Of a stretch of DNA of 64,000 nucleotides, positions 11,801-24,400 are shown in pieces. A program made the translations under genes and the position numbers. Below the pieces are notes generated by a model. That model worked only from the letters and a program-made list of their open reading frames with translations. It did not search any database and was not told where the DNA came from. Origin of the DNA: Erythrocercus mccallii. Its lineage: Eukaryota > Chordata > Aves > Passeriformes > Dicruridae. Each line of letters starts with the position of its first letter. Position 1 is the first letter of the stretch. The stretch spans positions 105,887 through 169,886 of the forward strand of contig VZRG01001611.1 in assembly GCA_013397435.1 (NCBI GenBank), in the 5' to 3' direction.

Positions 11801-14800
11801 CCAATACAAATGTATGGTTCAGCAACAGTAAAGAGGATATAAAAGACTCCCACGTTACAAATGTAGGAGGCAGAGGATATTTTAGCATGGCAGTGGTTAC
11901 ACTTTTGGCAGCTTTGCTATAAGAAACTTTGTTTTCAGAGCCTTAAAATATTCCCTGTGCAGTGCAGACTGACATATTTGCTTTCAGCAGAGCTGTCTCA
12001 GGGGCCAGGGCTGGTGAACGGAGCTCAAGGAGGTGGGGGAATGCAAAGAAGATGGAATTAATATCAACCTATGTTTAAACAGGGTATTTCTTCACAGAAT
12101 GCAAATATTTATAAATGCCATCAGATCCTGATAGGATTATTTCCATGAATACAGATAGGCACTCAGGAGGTACCTGCAGGCAGCATGCCCAGCCCTGGGG
12201 CTGCTTCAGGAGCTGGGGGCAAGGCAAAGAAGCTGAGTGGGCAGGCCAGGAGCCAAAAACAAAGAGATGTAAGATGACAACCTTATGTAGGAAAAGTCTC
12301 TGGAGACTTCCACTGTCTTCCATCTGCTGGAGATCTCAAGTTCTCTGCCAAGATACCACTGCTGGTGCTGGTCTGGACCTGAGATGTTACTGCCCTGAAG
12401 CTGCCCACAGCTGGCAGGTGGATGTTGGCTTCCACGTGTCTCCCAAGTCATCCTGGAATCTCATGATCCACTAAGGCACTGTGCCACCCGTGGAGAAAAT
12501 CATTCCTGCTTTGGTGTACTCTGGAATGGTCAGAGTAGCTGTGAAACCTTGATCCAGGCAGTTTTTTAAGCAGAAAGGGGGAACTTGTCTCACATGGCTG
12601 ATGGGGAAAGGAGGCAGCAAGGAAAGCAAGCAACAGAGACACAGTCCTGCCTGCTCTCTGCCCCATCACGAGGCCAGGCAGGGCTGTCCTCCAGATCCCC
12701 AGATGCTGAGGGCCACACACCATGTCCCTTGGCTCTGGGAATTCAAACCAATAAGGGAGAACACCAGGAAGATTGTGTTGAAACTTCAGGACAGATTTCC
12801 AGACCCTTATGGACTGCTGAAGCAGAGACAGAGCAGAGGAGCAGGAGGGAGGTGGCTTTGTACTGTGTTCTGACTCCCAAATGACATTTCCAGCCTGTGG
12901 CAGGAAAGGAGTGAAATCTTTGTGTCTGGTCTGATCAGTTTGAACCATCATTTTGTTGTGGAAGGGATCTCTGAGAACACAGATGGGCCAGGATTGAATA
13001 GCAAAGCAAGTGTGAAGCCATGCTCTGTTGAAGAAACTACTGGGAAATGGGCAAATGTTGACCTGGCCCAGGGTGTGAACTGAGCATCAAACCCAGGAGA
13101 GCTCTGGTAAGAGGGTCCAGCAGGACTGCTCTGTGTCAGGTACAGGCCAGACACCAAGAACTTTCTGATGTCCAAGCTTAAAAATGGAATAAATAACTGA
13201 ACAATGTCATTTCAAAATGTTCTCTGCACACATACAACTCTAGAAATTCAACTCTGTTTGTTCTATGCCAGCAAGAAAAGCACTTTTTACCATCAAGCCT
13301 CCTTAGAAAAGCTCATTGCTGCTTGTGCTGAACCTGGATGGAGTCTTGGCACAGAGGATTTGGAGACCATGTGATGGCATTATATTTTCATGCTAATCTG
13401 TCCTCATGGTGTGCTATTAAAAATAAATAAAAACCACGGCTTCCTAATCCACAGGTTACTAACTGTGGGAAAAACACATTTGTCACTGCCTTAGCAAGGG
13501 CTTAAAAGTGTCACACTTTTGTGTTTATTTATTACAAAGTGAATGTATAAACACATTGTTACTAACCTGAGTATCTGCATTGCAAAACGCATGCAGCTGC
13601 TCCTGCAGGACCAAACCCTCACATCTTCAGCAGAAACCCTGTGCCAAGCCCTGCTGCAGCTGTGGGGGACTGCACCCAAGCCCTTTGTGCATGGACAGCT
13701 TGGGGGGTTTGGCAGTGCCTCACCAATAAATGCTCTTGCCCGTGGCAAGTTTGTTGGGATTCCTAGGAAGTAAAAGAGAAAGAAAGAAGTTGTTTTGATA
13801 GTAGATCAAGTATCAAAGGAATGAAAATAACCAGGTACTTTTGCAACCTGCAGGCTGAGCCCTCTGCCATGAATCCAGGTGTTCCTGCCTGGGGTGAAAC
13901 TCCCCCCAGTTCAAAGAGACACACAACAGCACTGGGGCTCTGCACAGATGCATGACGCCCAGGACAAGGTCTTGATTGCAGACTTCAGAGAAGCATTTTC
14001 TTTTCATTTCGCCTCTCCACCAGCCAGGTGAGGCAGTTCCTAAGGGGGAATCCTGCTCAGACCAAGGAAGAGTTTCCTCCTCTTGTCTTTGCTGTAGAGG
14101 ACAAGGAAATAAATGACCTCCCAGATGAGCAATGAGCCAGACAGCGAGTGTCTTCCACCAGACTGCAATTACTTCTGCAAGGACACTCCTGTGCTCTACA
14201 CACAGAGAGCAATGGGGTCCCACGCCTTTGGAGGGAGGATGCATTGGCCAACATTTTGTCAACCAGGAAATAAAGATGAATTAGTCCTAAGAAGAAACCT
14301 AACTCGGTGTCTGCTCCACTGAACAAACTTTCCTGTGAATAGTGAGAAGATGCCTGGGTTCAGCCTCAGCTGCTCCTTCTGTCCCAGCATACAGTGAGGC
14401 ACCAGCCACCCACTCCTAATTAACTTGATGGGTAACTCAGCAGCACAGATCACCTCAAGTTACCTTGCCACGGAACACAGCGGATCCTTCCACAATGAAA
14501 CAGCATGGCAGGAATTATCCCAATCCATAATTGCTCTGAGCAGACAATAAACCAGCTTGTGCTGGTGGAAGTAGCCACTCGGAGGTAATAACCCAGTGAG
14601 TAACAATAATGGCAGCAGATACTTGATAGAAAGCAGGGAACAAAAGAGAAAGCTTTCTCTATTATACAGAGAGCGGATATTTTCTGTTTGCTTCCTTCAT
14701 TTCAGAAATGCACTTGGCTGTTTGGAGAGCGATGGAGCACAGCTCACCCTCACTCACAGCATGAGGGGTTTGGGATTGGGGGAGGAAGGGGTCGTTCTTC

Positions 14801-15818
14801 ACTGCTGAGATCATGAATAGGAAAATTGCTTTTCTTCTTTTAATCTTTCTTGGATTTCTACCCAGCTGGTATCCAGGCATTTTCTTTTCTTCAAGAGAAA
14901 TGTTTGCATATCCGTGGGGGAAAAATGCAAACTTGTTCTGGGGTGGTTAAAAAAGGGCATTGAGGTACAGACTGTGCTTGTTCCCCCCATCCACACCCTG
15001 TGAGTGCTCAAGACTGGGCAACAGGGGGATTGAACCATTCTTATCTGAAGAAAATTCCTAAACCCAGGAGCTTGCCTGTGCCTGGTGCAGGTGCCTCCTG
15101 TTCCTGCTCCTACTCCTGCACTTGGCTGTGACCCCTTGTTGCCCAAGCTGCTCATACCAGGGGTCTGGCTGCTTGCCCTGTACCTGCTGGCCCACAGCTC
15201 TGCTGTCCTGGCCCAAGGCTGGAGCTTGTGCAGGGGCTGTTACCCACCTGCCTCTGGTGAATTGGTCTCTGAGAGCAGGACATGGGGCAAAGAAAAACAG
15301 AAGTTACCCCATGCTCCTCAAGTGCCACAAAGGCAGCAGCATGGCAAGAGCAGGTGGGCAGTGACTCAGCCCTGAGGATGTTTGTGCTTGTGGCTCTGGC
15401 CCTGCACCAAGTGCTTGGCACCAGCTCTGCAGTGATGCCCATTCCATGCTTGGCTCCCTCCTGCTTCCCCAGCTGTGCCACCTGCCCCCAAGCCACCCCC
15501 TGCCCCCAGGAGGGCTGGCAGGGGTGTCAGTGCCACAAAGAGCTCCCATGGAGAGGACAGGAGGTGGGTGACATGGAAATCACACCAAAGAGAAATCACC
15601 CAGGTGTGAAAGAGGGAACAGCCAAACCCAGGGGGTATTGTTGGGGGGTTTAGAGATCCAAGTGCCAGCTGGGCATGACACAGCCCCACTCCAGCCACGC
15701 CGAGCTGTGCCCTGCAGCATCACTAAGCCTGCAGCCAGCAATCTGCAGCACAGAGCACCGGGGGAAGGCTCTGCAGGCTGCAGGGGCTAAGCACTGCTCA
15801 TTCAAGTGCCGGGAAAAT
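8881..15818. other. Non-coding stretch, nothing recognised
   Basis: No gene, RNA or named repeat was recognised. The longest frame is 167 codons (12448-12951, minus) and has no domain I can name. A short T-rich run lies near 10725-10735 and an A-run near 11131-11139. The segment 9790-9806 has a small cluster of CpG (GCCGGGCGCCGTGG) that is too short for an island. From 13400 to 13560 the sequence is AT-rich, with ordinary AATAAA words. Confidence 0.55.
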
Positions 15819-15880
15819 GTGAATGAAGCAGATGAATGGAAGAAGAAATGAATGAAGGAGGGAAGAGGAAGTGAATGAAT
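15819..15880. repeat. Degenerate GAAT/GAAG simple repeat
   Basis: About 60 bases are built from GAATGAAG, GATGAATGGAAG and AATGAATGAAGGAG words, ending in GTGAATGAATATT. This looks like an old, decayed (GAAT)n microsatellite on a purine-rich strand. It has no coding implication. Confidence 0.7.
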
Positions 15881-18800
15881 ATTGCATTGACTTGATGCCT
15901 TTCATCCCAGGATGGCAGAGCTGTGCAGCACAGCTGATGGGCAGGCACCCTGTCGGTGCTCCCTGGAGAAACCCCCAGTCAAAACAAATCAGACTCTTTT
16001 CTGTTGACAGAGCCCTTCAGGGAAAGGCAAACAGGGAGATGTGGCATATGGATTCATATTACTTGAAGCACAAGCTTTCCCCCCCAAAAAATCCCTCCAA
16101 CTCCCCCTTAATCGATGTGACAGATCATTACTTTTTGAGTTGCTCTTGTTCTTGCTATTCCAGACACTGTGTGATTTCCATGGCAACAGCATCCCAGCCA
16201 CCCCAGGCCTTGTCCTAACCTCTGTCATCTGCTGTCCAGTCACACTAGTGCATAACCTGCAGAGAGGAGCAGCAGGGCCACAACGGTGCCTTTTGCACTG
16301 GGGAGGTTAAAGACCCCTCTTTCCAGCCTCTGCAGCCCAAGCCTGTGAGCCCCAGGGAACCTCTTGCAGCCAAACACTGTACAGGGCTTGCAGGCAGCTG
16401 TGGTGGAGCATGTGGAAACGAAAACATTATTTTCTAGAGGTTTTATTGTGCTGTTTTGGGACACAGTCAGCTGAACCCACTGGGGAGCCTGACTGAAACT
16501 GGGATCCAGGATGGTTTGAATGGGGATGATGGGAAGGAGCTGCAAGATGCTGTTGCTCCCTTGGTAATGCAAAGCAGGGTAGAGACCAAACTTGGGTGCT
16601 TTGGGGAGGAAAGAGAATCCAGCTTTACTTCTGGTTTGGAGGAGAAAGTGTGCTCTCTTCTTCTCTACCTTCTGAAGGAAAACTAATCTGGGATGCGATC
16701 CTGCAGCATCCTGGTGCGACCACCACGAGCAGCACACCCTGCCCAGAGGATCATCCAGCCTCACTGGAACGTGGTGCCACGGATCCCCCCTAAAGACCAG
16801 TGTGATCCCACTTGGCTGCGTGGAACTGGGATGTTGTCACCCCCCCAACATCATGTAGGTGCTCCTCAGGCAATTCACAGCTGCTCACAGCTTCAACATT
16901 TCCAAGTGTGGCCACACGAGCTGTTTTACAGGTGTTTAGTAGAGTATTTGAGGCCAGATGCAAAGATCAGGGAGCTTCTGTGGGCTTTGAGTGGTTTTTC
17001 GAGTGGACCTGAAGAGCACAAAGCCTGCTGTGCGTGGGGGTCTGGGTACACAGCACTGCTTGTGCTGAATGAACCAGTGCTGCGAGCTCTGCTCGTGCAG
17101 GAACCGCCTCCGCTGCCAAAGGAGCTGGAGCAGGTTGTTTGGTTTCGCCTCATTCACTTAGCAAGAGGAGCTAGGAGCACTTAGGAGCACTTATCCTGCT
17201 CCATCCAGCAAGCAGCTTCCCCTATGAAAGGTCAGGGAGGACTGAGGGTGGCTGAGTGCAGCTACAGGGACTGGGAATGGGCTGTGGCAGAGCACACAAG
17301 GGCACTCAGTCATCACACCTCACCTGAACCAGCAGATAAAGTGCCTTTGTCTGTCCCTTCTTCAGTCACATCACCTTTGTGATTCAAGGTTTGCCCCAAC
17401 ACAACAGGGTGTTTTCCTGCCAAAGGTTTGCTGCCTGCCTCTGCATCAGCCTGCATCTCATATAAGAGTGTCGAATTTCATGGTAACCCTGCAGACTTAC
17501 TGCTCTGTAACAAACACAATTGCTGCACTAGACTCAGCTCACCACTTGGCTCATCCAAATATTAACCAAGCCCCAAATGCAGAGCCATGGGCCTGCTTTC
17601 CCATCTTCCCACAAGGAGTCTGCCCACTGGGCTTGGCAGTTGCAGGACTGGACTCAGACGAGAGGATCCATTTGCAGACGGGGCCAGCAGCTTCCTTGAG
17701 CGAGGCTGACTGCTCAAAAACTCACTACTGAAGTTTTTACAGTTGCATTCAATCAACCCTTTGTTTACCTTCCCTTCACAGATGGACAAAAGAGATGTTC
17801 TGTCCTGCCATAGCCTGAGCTAAGTTGCTTTACCTGACTGCTAATGGCCTGGGCTCAGAGGTCAAAGGCTCTTGGTTGAATTCTGGACCAGTTCCTTGGC
17901 CTTGCATGGTGAAGCATCTGCTTGGCTTTGGAGCATCTATGTTCACAGCACAGTAATTTCTCCAAGTACTTCAACACAAGCTGCTCCATGGGGGACCCCA
18001 GCCAGAGCTGGGACATCTTTGGTGATTGTGGGTTTGAGAAGGGACACAGCTTTAAGGAAGGGAAGGGAGCACGTTTCTGTAATGCCATAATCTACCCTTC
18101 AGGAACTGTTCATGCTGATGCAGGGCTTAGCACTGAACCTAAATATATTCAGATAACTTAATAAAAACCATGAATCTAAAATATATACCATGGCAAAGCC
18201 TGGATTAAACAAGCTATCAATATCCTCTTTATAATTAAAATGGGGGAAAGACCTGTAACCCCTCAGCTTTACAGGGAGTATAGTGGTATGGCTCTTCCTG
18301 GGAGGAATAGATAATAACATAACCCAGGCTAGGGGTTAACTGCTTTGCCAGCTCTGCAAAACGATGGGTGACTCTGGTGCCATTCAGCCAGGAGAGCTTT
18401 CCAGAACAGGGCCAGCTGCAGGAAACACTGGGTGCTGTTCTGGGGCTGCGTGGGCAGGACCAGAGCAGAGCTGCTCCTTTTCAGCTTAACCTCCCCAGCG
18501 CACTCAGGCAGAGCCAGCCCAGGCTGTGTGGAGCTGGAGCACTGCTCCCTCCACCCACACAGACACTCTATGGGAGAGAGGAAGAGAGGAAAAAAATCAG
18601 AAGACAAATTGAGAGTTACCTCCGTGTTTTCTTTGCCTGCCACCCCCATCACTCCCCTTCAGCCTAATCATTCTCTTCCTCTTCAATCAAGGCCGATTTG
18701 CAAGAGGAGCAGCTCCCAGTGCCTGTGTGCAAAAGCCTCTAATTACTGTCATCTGGGAGGCTGTGCCAGGCTCCCCTCCAGGGCCTTTTCATACTTTTTG

Positions 18801-19876
18801 GAAGACACTGCTCCAGGACTTGACGCCCCAAGATGCCGTTTGTCAGGCTTTATTTAAAAGAAGCACTCCCTGCCTGTTGGGAGGCCAGGGATAAAGTTCC
18901 TGACAATCCATATGCACTGCTGCTGCAAGGACATGGCAATCACATCTGGGCAGTGGCTGGTTCTGGATGCCCCATGCCTGGCAGCAGCCCCTGCATGTGG
19001 CAGTCACCACATTCAAACCCTGAGAACTGCACTGCTCTGTCTCTTTGCTGCCTCTCCTCCTGTTTCTTGACCAAGGGTGAAGACAAGACTGTAAATGGGG
19101 TCAGAGAGGGACAAGAAAAATTTGGGGAGACCTGGCAATTGTTAAATGAAGTGGCCCCAAATCATCCTCTCCCAGGAGTCCCCAAGCCTGCATCTCTGGG
19201 AGCACACTCCCAACTGGAATGCATGTTCCCTCCTGCACAGCATGGGGTTTGGTATCAGCCAGGGGGCTGTGTTTTATCCTGCCCAGGAAAACAAGAATGC
19301 AGAACCTCCATAAACCAATCTGGCAGGCCCAGCAAGCAGGGAGGGGAACCCTCTTGCCCCTGCCTGCTCCACCAAGCTGCAGGCAGGACTTGGGGCTGGA
19401 TGGCTCTTTGGGATGACACAGGATGAGTTGCCTCAAACATAAACACAGCCTGAGCTGAGACCTGGGACTCTGTCCACAGAGTGACCTTGCAGCTTGAGCT
19501 CAGCGTACACTGAGATACACAGGAAAGGATGCCAGAACATTTCCAGATGTCCAGGACCAGCACTTGTGGGACATACTCTGTGAATTACACCCACCAGACC
19601 TATCCTTCTAATATTTCATCTTTGGAGCATCACCTGTGGCAGAGAAAAGCTGCAGAGGAGGATTTCTGGAGAGCCTCTGCCAGTGGGTGGCACTGCAAAA
19701 CCAGCAGTATGGAAGGAGCAGCGATGCAAGGGCCTGGGATTGGAACAGCAGCGCAGACACTGCACTCACAGAGAGCTGCACATCTCCCATGGATTGGATA
19801 CGGGCACCATGGGGATGCTGCAGCCTGGCTGGTGGGAGCAGGGAAGCTGCTGGGGGGAGAGGAACAGGCACAGGGG
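15881..19876. other. Non-coding stretch, nothing recognised
   Basis: The largest frames are 197 codons (18833-19426, plus), 174 codons (16240-16764, minus) and 163 codons (16693-17184, plus). None shows a recognisable domain or a consistent exon structure, and all overlap competing frames. At 17171-17190 there is a tiny tandem of TAGGAGCACT. Around 17040-17160 CpG is slightly raised, but below island level. Confidence 0.5.
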
Positions 19877-19979
19877 CAGGCAAGTACAGTACAGCCCTTC
19901 AGAGCCAGATTCCCTCTGCACAACCCAGGTTTTTCTGTCATGGCTCCCTGCCCATCCTCCTGACTTCCTCTGGAAAGAT
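19877..19979 (+). repeat. Inverted repeat, left arm
   Basis: The reverse complement of this arm matches 20870-20970. Over the central 90 bases I count about six substitutions, so identity is above 90%. The outer ends need a 3-base gap near the chain-terminal GTACAG. Both arms contain the same short open frame beginning MTEKPGLCRGNLALKGCT, read on the minus strand here and on the plus strand in the other arm. I do not recognise the family. A transcript crossing both arms could fold into a duplex of about 100 bp with a loop of about 890 bases. Confidence 0.95.
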
Positions 19980-20041
19980 ATCCCAAGGGGTTTGAGGTGC
20001 TGCAGTGGTGTGGGGTCAGCCCAGCCAGCAGGAGTGTGAAT

Positions 20042-20090
20042 CCATCCACGTCCACATGGGACAGAGCCAATTCATGTCCATGTGGGTAAC
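20042..20090. repeat. Two-copy tandem with opposed E-boxes
   Basis: Two related words, CACGTCCACATGGGA and CATGTCCATGTGGGTA, lie about 31 bases apart between the inverted-repeat arms. They carry CACATG and CATGTG, the same E-box core seen from each strand. The similarity is short and may be coincidental. Confidence 0.4.
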
Positions 20091-20600
20091 CTCCTCAAAG
20101 GTAGGAGCAGCTCCTCAGCTTCCCCTGCTCTCCTACTGTAATGTTCTGTCCACAGCTGAAAGTCACATAAGGTGTCACCCTAAAATGTCAGGTCTCACCC
20201 CTGGGAAGTGGACAGGCTCCTGCCCCCAGCCTGTAGCCCCAGTGAAGGACATGGTGTGATAGGTGTGAGAGCTTTGGGACCATCTTGCCTGCAGGCACAG
20301 GACCCCTGGAACCACACGGCCACAAAAGATGTGCATGACCCAGGGGGCTGGGAGCCCCAGGGGAAAGTGTGCTCCTGGCCAAGTGGGAACTAAGGATCCT
20401 GAGGCAGCTGGGTAAACCTTGAGAGTGCTAAAACAGGCTCTGCACCAGAGACTGGCATGGTCTGAGGCTCCATGTTCAAGATCTAGAGTTCTGCTCCAGT
20501 TCCAAAGTTGTTGTGCTTCTCACACCCCTCCTGACACAGACTGTACCCTCATTGCGCCTCATCTACACCTGATGTCCCATCTTCAGTGTTTAAGTGTTGT

Positions 20601-20670
20601 CTTGACCAGTTAATTGCCAGAAGTTAATTGCCAAAGATGACATCCTTGACCAGTTAATTGCCAGTTAATT
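20601..20670. repeat. 44-bp tandem with four TTAATT motifs
   Basis: CTTGACCAGTTAATTGCCAG occurs exactly at 20601 and again at 20645. Additional AGTTAATTGCC and AGTTAATT words lie between and after them, giving four TTAATT cores in about 70 bases. TTAATT is a homeodomain-type core, and GTTAAT is an HNF1 half-site. The cluster could be a homotypic binding-site array or simply a decaying local duplication. It lies inside the loop of the inverted repeat. Confidence 0.85.
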
Positions 20671-20869
20671 TTCATATCCCCATCCAGCTAAAAACACTCT
20701 GACCTCTCCAAGGCAGTAAATGCTCTGTTCTTCTTCCTTTCTAATAGACAACCAACAAAGGGCCATCTTCTTCCTCTCCCCCACGATGTCCCAGCAGTAG
20801 CTGGGAACCACAAAGCTTGAGAGGGGTGGGCTTATGTAGCCCCGGTCTGACTCCAGGACCATGAGGACC

Positions 20870-20970
20870 ATCTTTGAAGAGGAAGTCAGAAGGATGGGCA
20901 GGGAGCCATGACAGAAAAGCCTGGGTTATGCAGAGGGAATTTGGCTCTGAAGGGCTGTACTCTCTGCCTG
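20870..20970 (-). repeat. Inverted repeat, right arm
   Basis: This is the partner of 19877-19979 in opposite orientation. The match begins at ATCTTT (20870) and ends at GCCTG (20970). Outside these points the flanks differ, so the arms have defined ends. The arrangement could come from two insertions of one unknown repeat in opposite orientation or from an inverted local duplication. Confidence 0.95.
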
Positions 20971-21312
20971 GCTGGGGGGGCAGCCATCTCTGCTAATGCA
21001 TATTTTCTCTGGCAGGAGCAAAGGCTTCATCCAGCAGATTGTGGACTAGCAGGAGACACGAGTGCCACCTCAAGAGGATATGCTCCCATTATCAGAGTGT
21101 TTAAAGCCTCTTCCAGCCTCTTCCTCCTGCAGGGAACACTCTGCTGACTGGCATGGCGGGGGTGGCTGCAGAATCCCATCTCCTGCCTGCCCACATCCAT
21201 GCTTACAGAAATGCCTGGGTACAGCCCACTGCAGACTGGGGAAGAGCTTCAATCTGGCCCTTCTGCTGCAAGCGGATCTGATTTGCTCCTAGTGCTGAGC
21301 GCTCTGTAATTA

Positions 21313-21400
21313 CAGTACATCCCACTTAATCGGGATGTGCTTAATTGGGAAATCCACTTACCAGGATGTCACCTAGGGAACCGATTTAAGCTTGATAACA
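21313..21400. mobile_element. Possible end of a pogo/Tigger-like DNA transposon
   Basis: The segment starts CAGTACATCCCACTTAATCG and goes on with TTAATTGGGA and CACTTACCAGGATG words. CATCCC (21318-21323) and GGGATG (21332-21337) form a perfect inverted repeat. Repeated near-TTAATCGGGA words after an initial CAGTA recall the terminal inverted repeats of pogo/Tigger-type elements. No opposite terminus or TA target duplication was found, so this is only a resemblance. A conserved non-coding element rich in homeodomain sites is an equal alternative. Confidence 0.25.
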
Positions 21401-24400
21401 CTTAAGAGCAATGCCTGCTGCTTTATAGGGAAGGTAATTCTCCTACAGGGAGATGCCTTCAGGTGGCTGAATCATACTCCTCCTTCCAGCAGCATCCAAT
21501 GCTCCTGGCTGCTTGTTCCTGCAACAGATTTCAGCTTTCCCCTTAACTAGGTTACAGGCAGGAAATACACCAACTGCTATTGCCAGCTCACTGCTGTCCT
21601 CTGCTCCAGCTGAACAGGCTGCCACTGCCACGTGGGCCAGCCTTCAGCTGTCCCCTGCCTGGACCCACACACCCAGCACACCCGACCCCCTTCCCCCTTT
21701 GAAGATGGCTCTCCTTCCACAGATGGAAAAATTTTTGAAGTTGGTAATGTGATTAGGCCTGGCCAAGGTGCTCTTTGCAGCAGAAGAGGGAGCAAGATGA
21801 ACTGGTCATCGCTTGGATCAGGGCAGAGTAACACTTGGAGACAACCAGCATCCCCTACTGTTAACCCCAACACTTGTCCTCCCCCCACTTCCCTCCAGCA
21901 ATGAAACACAGCAAAAGTCCAAATGTCCAATGACAATAAAAAGGGGACCTGGGAACAGTCTTTAGGGTGAAAGTTGAGTCAAGCACTTGGAAAGGCCAGT
22001 TTTCTGTCTGGTTTTCTGTGGGATGAGGCTTTGTGTGGTCACCCTACCTGTGCAGGCACATACAGATCTTATAGGCATCACCAGTAAGGGCTAAACCTCT
22101 TGATCAGTCTAGTCAGAGAGAAGCAGCCTTTCCAAAAATGACAAATTCCCACAGATTTTGTAGTAGCAAGAACCAGAGGAGAGAAAACTTACAAATATCC
22201 AACCCCTCACCATCTATCAGAGATGGGACAGCACTTTGCAACCCCAAACCCCCATGAGGCATCTTTCCATGTGAGAAGGATGCTATCTGCTCCAGGATCA
22301 GTCCAGGATTAGTCCTCCAACTCTTTGGCATCACCTGGCTAATTTCAGCCATTTTCAGTCAGACTACCTTTCCTTTCCTTTCCCAACTGCACAAAAACAC
22401 ACTGCTCCTCTTCTAAAGGTGACCTCTTGGATGGAGGCTGCCTTTGTTACCAAAACATCTGTCCCATGCAACAGCAACTCAACACAACTTTTCAAGAAGC
22501 TTCGCTGATCTTTTTGTTCTCACCAACCAGGAGGAGCTGGGGTGAGTCAAGGCAAACTCTTTGGATGCATAATTGTGATTGCCTTTCAGACACTTGAAAA
22601 TGCAATAGCTTGACATCAAATGAGGGATTTTTATGGCTGCACATGTCTTATGTTTCTCTGAACAAGCCAACTTCCAGATTAGCTATATTGGCTTTTTAAA
22701 GTGCTATAAAATATGCAAAGGCACTTGTAATGTATAGTGATTTCTGTATAAACAAGAGGTAAGTGCTGAAATGTCTCCTGATTTATTGTTTTGCTTCTCC
22801 TAACCCACGCTGGGAGAAGGGATAAATGCAATCCTTTTTGGCTTCTTCCAGCCCAGAGACAGATGGAAACACCACATACTAGAGAACTTGTGCCTTTCAG
22901 CCACTCTGGTAATTGGAGAAGAGAAAGCCCTCTGAGTTCCGAGTACCACACACAGCACACACAGCAAATGCCTTTCCAGGGTGCAACACAATGTGCATGG
23001 TGAAGCTCCACCCTCACAGCAGCACCTGGCTGGGCACGATGGGCTTGGCAGCACCTCCCAGCAAAGATGCTAGACCTAGTGCTGGATGGAGGGTCCAAAC
23101 AAGCAAATCACCTTGATGAAACACATTAGCAGGGTCAGGCCTCTGCTTTCCTGACAGCAGGGCCACCTCCTTGTCTCCCCATCTTGTTCCTGCCCCTCTT
23201 TTCCTTCACACTGCTGTAACCCAAGCAGGGATTGCCCTCCATGTCACTTGTGTGACATTACCATTACCAAGGATGACATCCTTGACACAGGTGTCTCAGG
23301 GGCTTATTTTTTGCTAAAACTGAGCCGTACAAAGGCTTGACAAAGGAAAACATCCCAGCAACCAAGGCTCACATTTTCCAAGCCTCAGTGGAAGAAATAA
23401 AGGACCAGCTCAAGCTCCATTTTAGCTTGAGAAGAACAGCACCATTTATCAGAGCCAAACAGGTTCTTCCCCTCCCCTGCCACAGAGCCAAGCTGTCCCC
23501 TTGCCATGCTGGGGCTGCTTGCCCAGTGCCAAGGCAAGGCTGCCACCAGGCAGGGCTCTGTGGCCACTGCCCCAGCCACTGCTGGCAGTCAGTGCCACAG
23601 TCACCACCAGCTGACACCAGGGTGAGTGTCCCAGCCTTATCTGGCACAGCTCACTGAAGTCAGGTTCAGACAGAGCCCATGGCACAGGGATGAGTCCTTA
23701 TGAGCTGGAGGTTTTTAAGCGGGTGCCTTTGTGCCAGGCATGTTCAAACCCATCCATTCCCACTGAGCAACTGCAGCTCTCTGCTGCCAGCACGAACACG
23801 TAAACCCTCCTGGGCTGCCTCTCACATCCGTTTTTACACGTAACAATGGTTGTACAACAATCTGGAGGGTCAGCAGACCTGCAATCTTTAAATTAACCTT
23901 GCACATTTTTATAGAAAAGCAACAGTTACCCTTGGCAGAGTTTATGTGACATGAATTTCATGTGCTTTACTACTGCAAATTAAACACAATTATTTAACAA
24001 CTGCCAGTAGCACTCTTTGCCTCACTGCATCTTTTGCATCACTGCATCCTAAAAGCTCTTTAGCATGACCATGGTTAAAATGCAGATTATTTTTAAGGTT
24101 TTCAGTGCATTTGCTGTCAGATGAGAAGGGAAAAGTCCAGGACTTGCAAGTGTGAGCTGGCTGGATGGGAACCTTCATGCCACCATCAGAATGGCACCTC
24201 AGTTTCCTGGATGTCATCATATCAGTAAGAGAAATATGAAGGGAGGGGAGGAGATGTGGAAAGAAGTGAATATTTTCAAATGGAAAAAGCCACACAGCAA
24301 AGACAGGATCAAGTCTCAAATGTTAAGGGATCCTTCACTTGTATTAGCAGCTCCTGCTAAGTGGTCCCTGCTCAATCCTTAGGGTGCCAGAAACCTCTCC

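Noticed and set aside
16693..17184. 163-codon plus-strand frame with mildly raised CpG
   Set aside because: No known motif was found. Minus-strand frames over the same bases are also open.
18833..19426. 197-codon plus-strand frame
   Set aside because: Its composition is that of translated non-coding DNA, antiparallel frames overlap it, and it has no domain or splice structure.
24195..24225. CCTCAGTTTCCT, a MIR-like word
   Set aside because: The bases on both sides do not follow the MIR order, and twelve matching bases are not enough.
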